The notes under the pieces: model-generated
The model's database searches: none
Told to the model about the DNA's origin: nothing
Seen by the model: only the letters and a program-made list of their open reading frames with translations
NCBI RefSeq assembly: GCF_900187425.1
Contig: NZ_FYDJ01000014.1
Coordinates: 79,996 to 143,995 of the forward strand
DNA from: Pseudomonas sp. Irchel s3h14
Lineage (GTDB): Bacteria; Pseudomonadota; Gammaproteobacteria; Pseudomonadales; Pseudomonadaceae
DNA length: 64,000 nucleotides
Direction of reading: 5' to 3'
Shown here: piece after piece, positions 1 through 8,113 of the stretch
How the letters are laid out: each line of letters opens with the position of its first letter
Position numbering within the stretch: the stretch's first letter is position 1
Translations under genes and position numbers: made by a program

Positions 1-756
1 GTCGTTGATGATCAACGCGAACTCCTCGGTGGACTTGCGCAATTCCTTCACATCCTCCTTCTGCAACCACTGCGGCGGGCGATTAAGCAGGCGCAGCAAC
101 GAGCCCGGCTCCAGCGCCAACAAGCGTTGCAGGCGCACCAGCACCCGTCGGTTGGCACCCAGCTCAGCCCGGTTGGTCGACAGCCGCGAGGACAGCAACT
201 CATCTTCGATCTGATCGACACTGAGGCTGGTCTTGCGCACGATCTGGGTCAGCACTTCGCCCTGATCGCGCAGCAGATGCACCAGCAATTCCAGCGGCGA
301 GCGAAAGCATTCACCGGCCTTCACCGACGAGCGCAGCTTGTCCACCGAGTGCAGCGGTTGCAGCCGCGCGCTGACGATCAGCCGACTGCGGGCGCAAACC
401 CACAGCGTCGAAACATCTGAAGAAACCATGCTGCTGAGGTTGAACACCACGTCGTTGACCACCGCCAGCAACGCCGAATCCACATGCTCGATGCGCGTCG
501 AACGCGAACCTTCATGCAGCGCTTCGAAAAATTCGTCGGGCAATTCCAGATGGCTTTTCATCCAGCGCTCGCACGCCGCATGAGCCAGGTTGAGGTGCAG
601 CCAGAGAAATTCGTCGTTGTCGCCGGGTTGTTGCAGGCACTGCAACGCCTTGGCCGAATCGAGCTCCCGGCCGCGCTCACCGGGGCGAAAACTGAAACCG
701 TACAGCAGACCGAACAGGTCCGTGTCGCGATGGCTTTGGTCGATGCTGTGGTTCAT
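1..756 (-). CDS. zntB: ZntB-like zinc transporter of the CorA family (3' end beyond window)
   Basis: The reverse strand reads from an ATG at 756 to the left edge with no stop, giving 252 residues that begin MNHSIDQSHRDTDLFGLLYG. The sequence has the soluble cytoplasmic N-terminal domain of CorA-type channels in the ZntB branch, with WLHLNLAHAACERW, then ALLAVVNDVVFNL and a long helical stretch (SVDQIEDELLSSRLSTNR). The family is about 325-330 residues long, so the two C-terminal membrane helices and the GxN motif lie outside the window. ZntB proteins move zinc or cadmium across the inner membrane. The zinc preference comes from family resemblance, and a generic CorA-like Mg/Co/Zn transporter is the alternative. 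Confidence 0.82.
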   Translation of the reverse strand, partial: MNHSIDQSHRDTDLFGLLYGFSFRPGERGRELDSAKALQCLQQPGDNDEFLWLHLNLAHAACERWMKSHLELPDEFFEALHEGSRSTRIEHVDSALLAVVNDVVFNLSSMVSSDVSTLWVCARSRLIVSARLQPLHSVDKLRSSVKAGECFRSPLELLVHLLRDQGEVLTQIVRKTSLSVDQIEDELLSSRLSTNRAELGANRRVLVRLQRLLALEPGSLLRLLNRPPQWLQKEDVKELRKSTEEFALIIND

Positions 757-792
757 GAAGTCTCACTGAAGGAAGCGCTGTCGGTCGCTTTG

Positions 793-963
793 TGTAGCAG
801 CTGGCGAAGCCTGCGTTCGGCTCTGTAGCAGCTGTCGAGCTTGCGAGGCTGCGTTCGGCTGCGCAGCAGTCGTAAAACCTGAGTGCGAGGTTTTTCTGAA
901 ACACCGCATCGTCTGATTTCACGACTGCTTCGCAGCCGAACGCAGGCTTCGCCAGCTGCTACA
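793..963. repeat. Long inverted repeat (30-bp perfect arms) downstream of a partial second copy
   Basis: Bases 793-822 and 934-963 are perfect 30-bp inverted copies (TGTAGCAGCTGGCGAAGCCT onward). A diverged direct copy of the same motif follows at 823-863. A second inverted pair, GCAGTCGT with ACGACTGC, lies between the arms, so the whole stretch could fold as one long hairpin. It sits upstream of both flanking genes. The motif looks like a Pseudomonas REP-type element; no protein is encoded here. Confidence 0.7.
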
Positions 964-1082
964 GGTCGCGTTACGGCGGGTTTCACAGGTTCACTTGAGC
1001 CGCATCATCGCAAGGAGTTTTGACGGTTTTGTGACAGAGCAGTGAAGGCGAAATAGTGGCACTGCCGACGGTCGGAATTGAT

Positions 1083-1109
1083 TAAAGAACCGCTCTGGCA
1101 CGCCGATTA
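1083..1109 (+). promoter_or_regulatory. Sigma-28 (FliA) promoter of the chemoreceptor gene
   Basis: TAAAGAAC, an 11-base spacer and GCCGATTA match the sigma-28 consensus TAAAGTTT-N11-GCCGATAA closely and at the right spacing. The site ends about 112 bases before the ATG of the chemoreceptor at 1222, so the receptor is likely made with the late flagellar genes. Confidence 0.75.
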
Positions 1110-1221
1110 CGCTTAGGTTAAGTTGCGCGCCTTCGCCATCAGCCAAGGTCGCAGACAGGGATGTCCGGACTTCTATCACGCCTCACCCGGCGTGCCTCAT
1201 TCCTGTCATGAGTACCTTCCG

Positions 1222-2847
1222 ATGTTTTTGCAAAAGTCCTTGAGAGCGCAAATTCTCGCCCTGCTGAGCGGCAGTCTGTTCGCGATGCTGTTGATCGCCC
1301 TGGCCTGCTTTCATTTTCTGTCCAGCGGTGTTCAGAACTACGCGAATCTGATCGAAGGCCCACTGCACACCTCGCAACTGATCGATGAAGCCAACCTGCA
1401 ATTCAAAGTGCAGGTACAGGAGTGGAAAAACGTTCTGCTACGCGGCAAGCAGCCTGCGGACCTGGACAAATACTGGAAGCAATTCGAAGGCCGCCAGCGC
1501 GACGTGCAGGGCATCCTCGGTGAACTGGCCGGGCAGAAGGGTATCGAGCCGTCACTCAAGACTCGCATCGAACGCCTGCGGGACGAACATCGTCTGTTGG
1601 GCGCGGCCTATCAGAAGGGCCGTGACGCCTACGTGGCGGCAGGCGCCGACCCAACGGCTGGCGACACGGCGGTCAAAGGAGTGGACCGCGCGACCAGCGA
1701 TCAGATGAGTGAGTTGGTCAGCGAACTGCGCAAGCAGGGTGCCGAACAATCGAAGCTGATCAGCGCCGACGCTGACCGCACCGTGTTGCTGGGGATCATT
1801 GTGATGCTCGCCTCGGGTCTGTTGATCGGGTTGCTGAGCCTGTGGCTGGTCAACCGCAACCTGGTCGAGCCGATTCGCAAACTGATCGAGTACGTGGCGC
1901 AACTCAGCCAGGGTCGTTTCGCCGAACGCGTGGCCAGCACCCGTCAGGACGAGCTGGGCAAACTGGCGATGGCCGCCAATACCCTGCGCGATTTTCTTGC
2001 CGAAACCTTCAACCGTTTGCAGCGCAGCGCCTCGGATCTGGACAGTGCCAGCGGTGAGCTGAATTCCATCGCCACGCTGATGGCCAGCGGCACCAACGAG
2101 CAGTTCAACCGCACCGATCAGGTGGCCACGGCAATGAACGAAATGTCCGCTACCGCGCAAGAAGTCGCGCGTCACGCAGCCGATGCGGCACGTGCCGCTG
2201 ACGATGCCGACCAGTCCGCCCAGCAGGGCGAAAAGGTCATGCAGGGCACCATTCACACCATCACCCAAATGCGCGGCGAAATCGCCAATACCGCCACGGT
2301 CATCCGTCGTCTGGAAACCGACAGCGGGCGCATCGGCAAGGTGCTGGAAGTGATTCGCGGCATCGCCGAGCAGACCAATCTGCTGGCGCTCAACGCCGCC
2401 ATTGAAGCAGCCCGCGCCGGTGAAGCCGGGCGCGGTTTTGCGGTGGTGGCCGATGAAGTCCGCAGCCTGGCCCAGCGCACGGCGGCGTCGATCATCGAGA
2501 TCAACCAGATCATTCAAACGGTGCAAACCGGTGCGGTGGACGCCGCTCAGGCGATTGAAAGCGGTCAGTCGCGCAGTGAGGAAAGTGTCGAGCAAGTGAC
2601 TCAGGCCGGCGCCATGCTGGAGCGCATCACCCTTGCCGTGGAAGCCATCCGCGACATGAACCGCCAGATCGCCACCGCCGCGGAAGAGCAGACGTCGGTG
2701 GCCGAAGACATCTCGCGCAACCTCACCGAAATCACCAGCATCGCCAGCACCAATCTGGACAACGTGCAGCGCACGGAAGCGGCCAGCCACAACCTGCACG
2801 GGTTGTCGGGGCAGTTGAATGAAGTGACGGCGCGTTTAAGCGCGTAA
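1222..2847 (+). CDS. Methyl-accepting chemotaxis protein
   Basis: The 541-residue protein is an inner-membrane chemoreceptor. Helix 1 lies at about 12-34 (LSGSLFAMLLIALACF). A mostly helical periplasmic sensor follows to about 185, then helix 2 at about 186-210, a HAMP domain to about 262, and the long cytoplasmic signalling coiled coil. The conserved hairpin tip reads IAEQTNLLALNAAIEAARAG near residue 380, where CheA and CheW bind. I chose ATG 1222 because the sequence before it in the same frame does not resemble a receptor and MFLQKSLRAQ gives the usual short cytoplasmic start. A sigma-28 promoter lies upstream. The ligand cannot be told from the sensor domain. Confidence 0.95.
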   Translation: MFLQKSLRAQILALLSGSLFAMLLIALACFHFLSSGVQNYANLIEGPLHTSQLIDEANLQFKVQVQEWKNVLLRGKQPADLDKYWKQFEGRQRDVQGILGELAGQKGIEPSLKTRIERLRDEHRLLGAAYQKGRDAYVAAGADPTAGDTAVKGVDRATSDQMSELVSELRKQGAEQSKLISADADRTVLLGIIVMLASGLLIGLLSLWLVNRNLVEPIRKLIEYVAQLSQGRFAERVASTRQDELGKLAMAANTLRDFLAETFNRLQRSASDLDSASGELNSIATLMASGTNEQFNRTDQVATAMNEMSATAQEVARHAADAARAADDADQSAQQGEKVMQGTIHTITQMRGEIANTATVIRRLETDSGRIGKVLEVIRGIAEQTNLLALNAAIEAARAGEAGRGFAVVADEVRSLAQRTAASIIEINQIIQTVQTGAVDAAQAIESGQSRSEESVEQVTQAGAMLERITLAVEAIRDMNRQIATAAEEQTSVAEDISRNLTEITSIASTNLDNVQRTEAASHNLHGLSGQLNEVTARLSA

Positions 2848-2856
2848 CGGGAATGG

Positions 2857-2891
2857 CTGTGTACCGGTTTGCTTACCAAGTCGGTACACAG
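2857..2891 (+). terminator. Hairpin after the chemoreceptor gene
   Basis: CTGTGTACCG and CGGTACACAG form a perfect 10-bp stem with a 15-base loop just past the stop codon. There is no T-run, so it may act as an mRNA 3' end or a protein site rather than a classical intrinsic terminator. Confidence 0.35.
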
Positions 2892-3116
2892 TCGATCTCA
2901 GTCACGGCAACCGCTGAGGCGTCCAGCGACACCTCTCTGGTCAGCACTTCGGCCTGATATCCCGTTCAGTAGGCATGACCGCTGGTCGGATTCGATCTTT
3001 CAAACCCGTTGATTTAGAGGGTACCTGTTATTTCTGACAGTAGACGGGACGCATTCCTGACGGCTTGATGATCGGGTCAGCGCAATGGCGCGATTATCCC
3101 GATAAGGAGTGTTCCC

Positions 3117-3464
3117 ATGTCTACGCTTGAAGTGTTGGAAAAACTGACGATCCCGAGCATGACGCCGGTCGAAGGTCAGGAGTATGAGGGTGAGGTGTCT
3201 TTACTCTCGGCTCCCGGTCTGCGGGCGTTTGTCCCTGGCGAACAGGGTTTGAGCGAAGGGGATCATCTTGAAGTGGTATGGATCACCAACGCAGGCACTG
3301 AAACAGTTTTTATGCATAAGATCACCGTGATTGAAGAAGTAAACCCTGTGCATTTCTATGTGAAGGAAACCTTCATCACCCCGGGTTTGGTGACTACCTT
3401 TTATGAGGTTGTCAGAGACGACCGAATCTGGCGCTCCAAGCCGTTGATCATTATGGTCAAGTGA
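3117..3464 (+). CDS. Small beta-rich protein of unknown function
   Basis: This encodes 115 residues without signal peptide or membrane segment, behind a good ribosome site (AAGGAGTGTTCCC before ATG). The pattern of alternating hydrophobics, with GDHLEVVWITNAGTE, FYVKETFITPG and VTTFYEVVRDD, suggests an immunoglobulin-like beta sandwich. The same kind of module occurs repeated in large Pseudomonas surface and toxin proteins; here it stands alone. I do not recognise the family and assign no function. The gene is convergent with the histidine kinase at 3480 and has its own upstream region of about 270 bases. Confidence 0.75.
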   Translation: MSTLEVLEKLTIPSMTPVEGQEYEGEVSLLSAPGLRAFVPGEQGLSEGDHLEVVWITNAGTETVFMHKITVIEEVNPVHFYVKETFITPGLVTTFYEVVRDDRIWRSKPLIIMVK

Positions 3465-3479
3465 TTCGAGCCTGGCAGA

Positions 3480-4652
3480 TCACACCGGCAAGCTGAAAGT
3501 AAACGTCGTGCCCTGTTGCCCGGTCGAGACCACGTCCAGTTTTCCGCCATGGGACTGCGCAATCTGACTGGCAATGTACAACCCCAACCCGAGGCCGGTC
3601 TGCGGTGTTGCGCTGGCCGGTCGCGAGTAGGGCCGGAACAGATGTGGCAGCGCATCCTCGGCAATCAGCCCCTGATTGTTCACGCTCAGCACGAACTGTC
3701 CTTCATTGATCTGCGCGCTGATATCAATCGGGCCGTCGGGATCTCCGTGAGCAACCGCATTCGCCACCAGATTGGAGAGTAACTGCGCGACCCGCTCGCG
3801 ATCGCAATGAACGCTGTGCAAGTCGCCGATGGACGATTGAATGGTGCGGTCGGGATGGACACTCTGAACCTCTGAAATCACATGCCGCAAGGCATCCTCG
3901 AGATCCGGGCACGGCTCGATGTTCACGGGAATGCCGCGGCCCAAAGAGCCGCGAGCGAAATCCAGAACGTCATCGACCAGTTTGGTCGCACGACGGGCGC
4001 TGGTGAGGATGTGCCGGGCTCGTTGCTGATTCGCCGGATCGGGTAGTTTGCGCAAGAGCATTTCGGCACCGGCGCTGATGGCGAATAAAGGGTTGCGCAG
4101 ATCATGCCCGAGCACGGCGATGAACTGTTCGCGCAGTTCGGCGGTTTCCCGTTCCTGCCTCAACGCTGCTTCGGTCTTTTGCAGGTTTTCTTCGGCTTCG
4201 ATCTGCAGCGCCAGCATCCGGGCGAAGGATTCCATGGTGCTCTGGATCGTGCTGGATTTGAGGGGCGCAGGGTTGGGATCAAGGGCGCAGAGGGTGCCGA
4301 AAAAGCGTCCGTCGGTGCGGAAAATCGGCACGGATATGTAGCTTTCGAACTGATAGAGGCGAGGGGTGTGGTGATCGCGGTAAAGCGGGTCTTCACTGGC
4401 CTTGTCGATGACCACCGAATGAGGCGCCTGACGAATTTCGTGGCACAGGGTCGTGACAAGATCCAGCTCACCGCCGACCTGCAAACCGAAATTCAGCTGA
4501 TCGAGCACCGCACACGCTGTCCACGAATCTTCGGTGACCCGGGCCACAGCGGCGAAGCGCAGGCCGGTCAGTTCACGGATCACTTGAAGAATCGCCGGCA
4601 CCGCACTGATCCGACCGATCGTGGCGATATCTGCTGCCGCTGCTTGCCCCAT
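3480..4652 (-). CDS. GAF-domain sensor histidine kinase
   Basis: The 390-residue cytoplasmic kinase has an N-terminal GAF domain (about 20-155, with YISVPIFRTDGRFFGTLCAL), a coiled linker, a HisKA segment with the phospho-acceptor histidine in VLGHDLRNPLFAIS near residue 181, and a HATPase domain with the N box NLVANAVAHG and G box TGLGLGLYIASQIAQSHGG. No membrane helix is present, so the signal is probably a small intracellular ligand or redox state. No response regulator lies next to it, so it is an orphan kinase. The start at 4652 is preceded by AGGGATAGATTGAA. Confidence 0.92.
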   Translation of the reverse strand: MGQAAAADIATIGRISAVPAILQVIRELTGLRFAAVARVTEDSWTACAVLDQLNFGLQVGGELDLVTTLCHEIRQAPHSVVIDKASEDPLYRDHHTPRLYQFESYISVPIFRTDGRFFGTLCALDPNPAPLKSSTIQSTMESFARMLALQIEAEENLQKTEAALRQERETAELREQFIAVLGHDLRNPLFAISAGAEMLLRKLPDPANQQRARHILTSARRATKLVDDVLDFARGSLGRGIPVNIEPCPDLEDALRHVISEVQSVHPDRTIQSSIGDLHSVHCDRERVAQLLSNLVANAVAHGDPDGPIDISAQINEGQFVLSVNNQGLIAEDALPHLFRPYSRPASATPQTGLGLGLYIASQIAQSHGGKLDVVSTGQQGTTFTFSLPV

Positions 4653-4740
4653 TTCAATCTATCCCTGCATGAACAGTGTGGTGGGATTCTAGCGGGCTGA
4701 TGCTGCGTTGGTGCGATTTGATTGCTTGAATTTGACGTGC

Positions 4741-4772
4741 AAAAAAGCCGCACGATCCGAAGATCGTGCGGC
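4741..4772 (-). terminator. Rho-independent terminator of the PepSY gene
   Basis: GCCGCACGATC and GATCGTGCGGC form an 11-bp stem with a 4-base loop. On the reverse strand it is followed by six T residues. It lies about 15 bases past the stop codon of the gene at 4787. Confidence 0.85.
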
Positions 4773-4786
4773 TTGGTGTTTGTGCA

Positions 4787-5092
4787 TCAGGTGTCTTGTT
4801 TGTCGCTCAGTACTTTGCCGGTTGCGGCATCGAAATCCACGTCCCACTCTTTTCCATCAGCGGCTTTCAGTTCGACTTCGTATTCATAGTTGTTGAAATG
4901 GTTGTCCAGATCCGTGTCGGTGATGGTCGCACCCGGATGCAGTTTCAGCGCAGCCTGGTTCATTTCTTCCAATGGCTTGATCTTGCCACTTTTGACCAGC
5001 TCAGGGATCTGGTCGACGCGGACATCGGCCTGGGCCAGGCCAGCGGTGAGGGTCAGGGCAGCGGCAGTGAACAGGGCAGTCAGGGTTTTCAT
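4787..5092 (-). CDS. Secreted PepSY-domain protein
   Basis: The 101-residue product has a clear signal peptide (MKTLTALFTAAALTLTAGLA, cut after AQA) and a single PepSY domain with the typical end YEVELKAADGKEWDVDFDAATGKVL. Such small periplasmic proteins are common in Pseudomonas. PepSY domains are thought to modulate proteases or to bind peptides or metals, but the role here is unknown. It is a single gene with its own terminator. Confidence 0.9.
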   Translation of the reverse strand: MKTLTALFTAAALTLTAGLAQADVRVDQIPELVKSGKIKPLEEMNQAALKLHPGATITDTDLDNHFNNYEYEVELKAADGKEWDVDFDAATGKVLSDKQDT

Positions 5093-5201
5093 GAGGTTCT
5101 ATCCTTGGGTGATCTGTTTAAGTGGGATCAGGTTAACCGGAGCAACTTAATCCACCCTTAATTCTCCGAACGCGACTGGGTATAAATCGTTCCCACGTTC
5201 A

Positions 5202-6329
5202 TCAGTAACCGTTGTTCTGCAGCAATTGAGCAACACTGGCCGCCGCCGGGCGTTTGTAGAACTTGAGCAGTTCGCTGGCGCGGTTGGTGAAGATGCCGTC
5301 GACGCCGGCGTCCATGACTTTCTGGTAATCCACGGCATCGTCGATGGTGTAGACGTGCACCAACAAGCCCTGATCGTGGGTGTACTGGTTCATCCACGGT
5401 TGCACCAGGTCCGAGTAACTCTGATCGCCACCCTTGGTCAGTGCGGCAGATGGGCCGGTGCCGATCGCGCCCTGGGCTTTGGCGTATTCGACCCATTGTT
5501 GGAATTCGGCTTTGTCTTTCGGTTGCTGTTTGGCGTAGTAAGTGGCTTTGTCCTTGTCGCCGGACTCGGCAAACGTCACCTTGGATTTCGGTTCAATACT
5601 GCCTTCACCGACCCACAGCAGGAGGATTTTCGGCACTTTCGGCATTTCCTTCTCAAGCAGTTCGAGGCTGCTCTTCTCGAAGGTTTGCAGCACGACTTTA
5701 CCTTTGCCCTGGCCAACCGCCAGATTGCTCTTCGCCAGTTTCGAACCTGCCGGGCTCAACCAGCCGCGATCCTGAAGTTTTTCCTTGAGGTCGCGCTCGA
5801 TCCCGGGAAACTGTTTCGGCTCTTTGGTTTCGATGTACAGACCGGGTTTGTGCAGCGGATTGCCTTGGGCAATGTCGATGATTTCGTCTAGGGTCAGGAC
5901 TTTCAGACCCGCGTACGCAGGACGCGCGCGATCCGGGTAGGCGGTGTTGAACCAGCTCCCGGCATCGAGGGTTTTCAGCTCGGCGATAGTGAACTCGTTG
6001 GCCGGGCGGTCCTTGCGCTCAGGGAATTTGCTGGCGACGTCGGTGGTGCGTTGCAGGTTGTCGTCGTGCAGGGCGAACAGCACGCCATCCTTGCTGCGTT
6101 GCACGTCCATTTCCAGGTAGTCGACACCCAGATCGCGGGCCAGTTTGTAGGCCGCGGCGGTGGATTCCGGTGCATCGAAGGACGCGCCACGGTGAGCGAT
6201 CACGGCCGGATGCGGGATGCCCGTGCGGGTTGCCAATGCGGTGGGGCTTGGTTCGCTGGTGGCCTGTGCCTGGCCGAGGCCCAGCATCAGACTCAGCAAC
6301 AGGGCGCTCTTGGTGAAGGTAACAGGCAT
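5202..6329 (-). CDS. glpQ: Periplasmic glycerophosphodiester phosphodiesterase
   Basis: The mature enzyme hydrolyses glycerophosphodiesters from phospholipid turnover to glycerol-3-phosphate and an alcohol in the periplasm. The 375-residue protein starts at MPVTFTKSALLLSLMLGLGQ, a signal peptide. The GDPD core shows IAHRGASFDAPESTAAAY, the metal-binding YLEMDVQRSKDGVLFALHDD, and YIETKEP. I preferred ATG 6329 to the in-frame ATG 15 codons earlier because it gives a proper signal peptide and has AAAGGA upstream. No glycerol-3-phosphate transporter is adjacent. Confidence 0.93.
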   Translation of the reverse strand: MPVTFTKSALLLSLMLGLGQAQATSEPSPTALATRTGIPHPAVIAHRGASFDAPESTAAAYKLARDLGVDYLEMDVQRSKDGVLFALHDDNLQRTTDVASKFPERKDRPANEFTIAELKTLDAGSWFNTAYPDRARPAYAGLKVLTLDEIIDIAQGNPLHKPGLYIETKEPKQFPGIERDLKEKLQDRGWLSPAGSKLAKSNLAVGQGKGKVVLQTFEKSSLELLEKEMPKVPKILLLWVGEGSIEPKSKVTFAESGDKDKATYYAKQQPKDKAEFQQWVEYAKAQGAIGTGPSAALTKGGDQSYSDLVQPWMNQYTHDQGLLVHVYTIDDAVDYQKVMDAGVDGIFTNRASELLKFYKRPAAASVAQLLQNNGY

Positions 6330-6563
6330 GGTCGAGGTCCTTTCGCAGATTTTCAAAGACGTATCTTTTAACAACTGAGCGCCGCTTGCGCTATCGCCAG
6401 ACCGACATAAACGTGTTTAAAGCTGATTTTTTCAGCGCTTTTGTGCGCTTCTTTGCAGTACTCTTGGCCCCGGCAGTTACCCCGGCAGAGGGAACGCCCA
6501 TTCGCTTGCCCTGCGTGTAAACCATCGATCACCGGTCCTTTACGACCTTTTGTGAGGTTTATC

Positions 6564-6920
6564 ATGCGCATCACTTCCGAACTCATCTGCCAGGCCGCCG
6601 ACCAACTCAAAGGCTTCGTCGGCCTCAATCGCAAGACCGGCCAGTACATTGTTCGTTTCAGCGAAGACTCTTTCGGCATGGACGTGGCTGACGACGGCAT
6701 TATTCCCACCAGCGAATTCGTCTGGGCCCCAGGTTCCGCGCAGGCCATGACGCTCAAGCGTGAATTGATTCAGTTGCTGCTGGATCAGAACATCGATGAC
6801 CGGATCAACATCACCGAGCCGTTGCGGGTGTACATGAATCGGCGGGAAGTGCCGGAGATTTCGGCGGTTCGCAGTCTGGTGAAGAGCTGTTGCGGTGGCT
6901 GTGGTGGTTCTGCAACATAG
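6564..6920 (+). CDS. Conserved hypothetical protein with Cys-rich tail
   Basis: The 118-residue cytoplasmic protein begins MRITSELICQAADQLKGFVG after GTGAGGTTTATC. It ends in a flexible tail, KSCCGGCGGSAT, with three cysteines close together. No domain is recognised. The sequence before 6564 in the same frame does not look coding. The tail could bind metal or be a redox or maturation site, but that is conjecture. Confidence 0.8.
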   Translation: MRITSELICQAADQLKGFVGLNRKTGQYIVRFSEDSFGMDVADDGIIPTSEFVWAPGSAQAMTLKRELIQLLLDQNIDDRINITEPLRVYMNRREVPEISAVRSLVKSCCGGCGGSAT

Positions 6921-6958
6921 AATCTCCCACATTGGTCTTGTGATCGACACATAACCCA

Positions 6959-6985
6959 TGTGGGAGCGGGCTTGCTCGCGAAGGC
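6959..6985 (+). repeat. Single arm of the GTGGGAGCGGGCTTGCTCGC dispersed repeat
   Basis: One copy of the dispersed repeat TGTGGGAGCGGGCTTGCTCG occurs here without a matching inverted copy. Paired copies occur at 36759-36848 and 40535-40598. Confidence 0.75.
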
Positions 6986-7007
6986 GGCCGGAAGAGCGCC
7001 GCATCAT

Positions 7008-7331
7008 TTACTGCTTAAACGCATACGCCCGCTCAACCTTGCACACCCGCGTATGGCAAGACGAATACCAGGTCGACCGCCCGCGTTCGCGAATCTCACT
7101 GTGCTCGGGATGATGTTTCCACGCCAGAATCGCCGCTTCGCTGGCCCAGTAGGACACCGTAATCCCGAGCCCGTCTTCACCCCGAGCCGATTCCACACCC
7201 AGAAAACCAGGTTGCTCACGGGCCAGTTCGACCATGCGCGTGGCGGCCTGCTCGTAACCGTGATCACCGTCGGTACGCAGGGAGGTAAAAATCACCGCGT
7301 AGTAAGGCGCTGGCGGAGTCTTGGCGATCAT
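7008..7331 (-). CDS. Antibiotic-biosynthesis-monooxygenase-type (ABM) protein
   Basis: The 107-residue protein has the small ferredoxin-like fold of the ABM family, with YYAVIFTSLRTDGDHGYEQA, QPGFLGVESARGEDGLGITV and a WKHHPEH segment. Members are usually small oxygenases or ligand-binding dimers acting on aromatic or quinone compounds. Its ATG overlaps the stop codon of the upstream glutamine amidotransferase gene (ATGA), so the two are translationally coupled. The substrate is unknown. Confidence 0.87.
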   Translation of the reverse strand: MIAKTPPAPYYAVIFTSLRTDGDHGYEQAATRMVELAREQPGFLGVESARGEDGLGITVSYWASEAAILAWKHHPEHSEIRERGRSTWYSSCHTRVCKVERAYAFKQ

Positions 7332-8035
7332 GACTTCTGCCTCTTGCAGGCTGCGATCAACGCACGGACCAGCGGCGGCAGCTTGCCCTTGAGTGCTGCG
7401 CGTTCAGGTTGGAACAGCGTCGCGACGAAGAACGGATGCCCTTTGAGTTCCACCGCCCGCAAGTCGCCGGTTGAGTCGTGTCCAACGGCGCACAGCTGTT
7501 GGCTCAACAACTCACGTTCGAACGCTGGATTAACGCCGTAGCGGCAGCGATATCCTTCGACAATATCAGCGCTTTCGTACGCCTGGGCGATCAACGAGCC
7601 TTCCACCAGATGAATGCTGTCGACGGCCTCCACCAGCGAGCAGGTCAGTGGCGTGAGCAGCGCTCGCGCCGCATCGGGCGATGTCTCGCCGTGTTCGGCA
7701 TCTTCCCAGCCCAGAACATTTCGGGCGTATTCGAGTACGGCGTGTTGAAAGCCGCCGCAGGTGCCAAGGAACGGCCGTTGCTGTTCACGGGCAAAACGAA
7801 TCGCTCGCAACGCACCGTCCCTATCGCGGTAAGGGCTGGCGGGCACGCACCAGAAACCGTCGAAATCAGCCAATGGCGCATCGGCGCTGATGCGGTCGGT
7901 GGCCAACCACTGGAACTGCACGTCTGTGCCCGCCTGTTCAGCGGCCATGCCGAGGGCGACGGGAATGGCTTGGTGAGCGGTGACATGCGGGTCGTAATCG
8001 CCGATCAGGGCGATGCGGATTGGGCGGGTTTCCAT
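7328..8035 (-). CDS. CTP-synthase-like class I glutamine amidotransferase
   Basis: The 235-residue protein is a free-standing glutaminase-like domain with the nucleophile elbow FLGTCGGFQHAVLEYARN (the Cys is the likely nucleophile). It starts METRPIRIALIGDYDP, as in the C-terminal amidotransferase domain of CTP synthase, but lacks the synthase domain. The in-frame upstream extension to 8092 runs over the divergent promoter and is not conserved-looking, so ATG 8035 is preferred. It forms an operon with the ABM protein and is divergent from a LysR regulator that probably controls it. The acceptor of the ammonia is unknown. Confidence 0.87.
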   Translation of the reverse strand: METRPIRIALIGDYDPHVTAHQAIPVALGMAAEQAGTDVQFQWLATDRISADAPLADFDGFWCVPASPYRDRDGALRAIRFAREQQRPFLGTCGGFQHAVLEYARNVLGWEDAEHGETSPDAARALLTPLTCSLVEAVDSIHLVEGSLIAQAYESADIVEGYRCRYGVNPAFERELLSQQLCAVGHDSTGDLRAVELKGHPFFVATLFQPERAALKGKLPPLVRALIAACKRQKS

Positions 8036-8113
8036 GAGTGCGCTCCACGCTTGTTGATTCCTGGCACCCACTATAGATTGGCGTTCACGCACTCAATATT
8101 GGCGTTATCCCAA

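Noticed and set aside
7478..8113. N-terminal extension of the LysR frame
   Set aside because: This part is antisense to the amidotransferase gene; the LysR domain begins only after about 8114.
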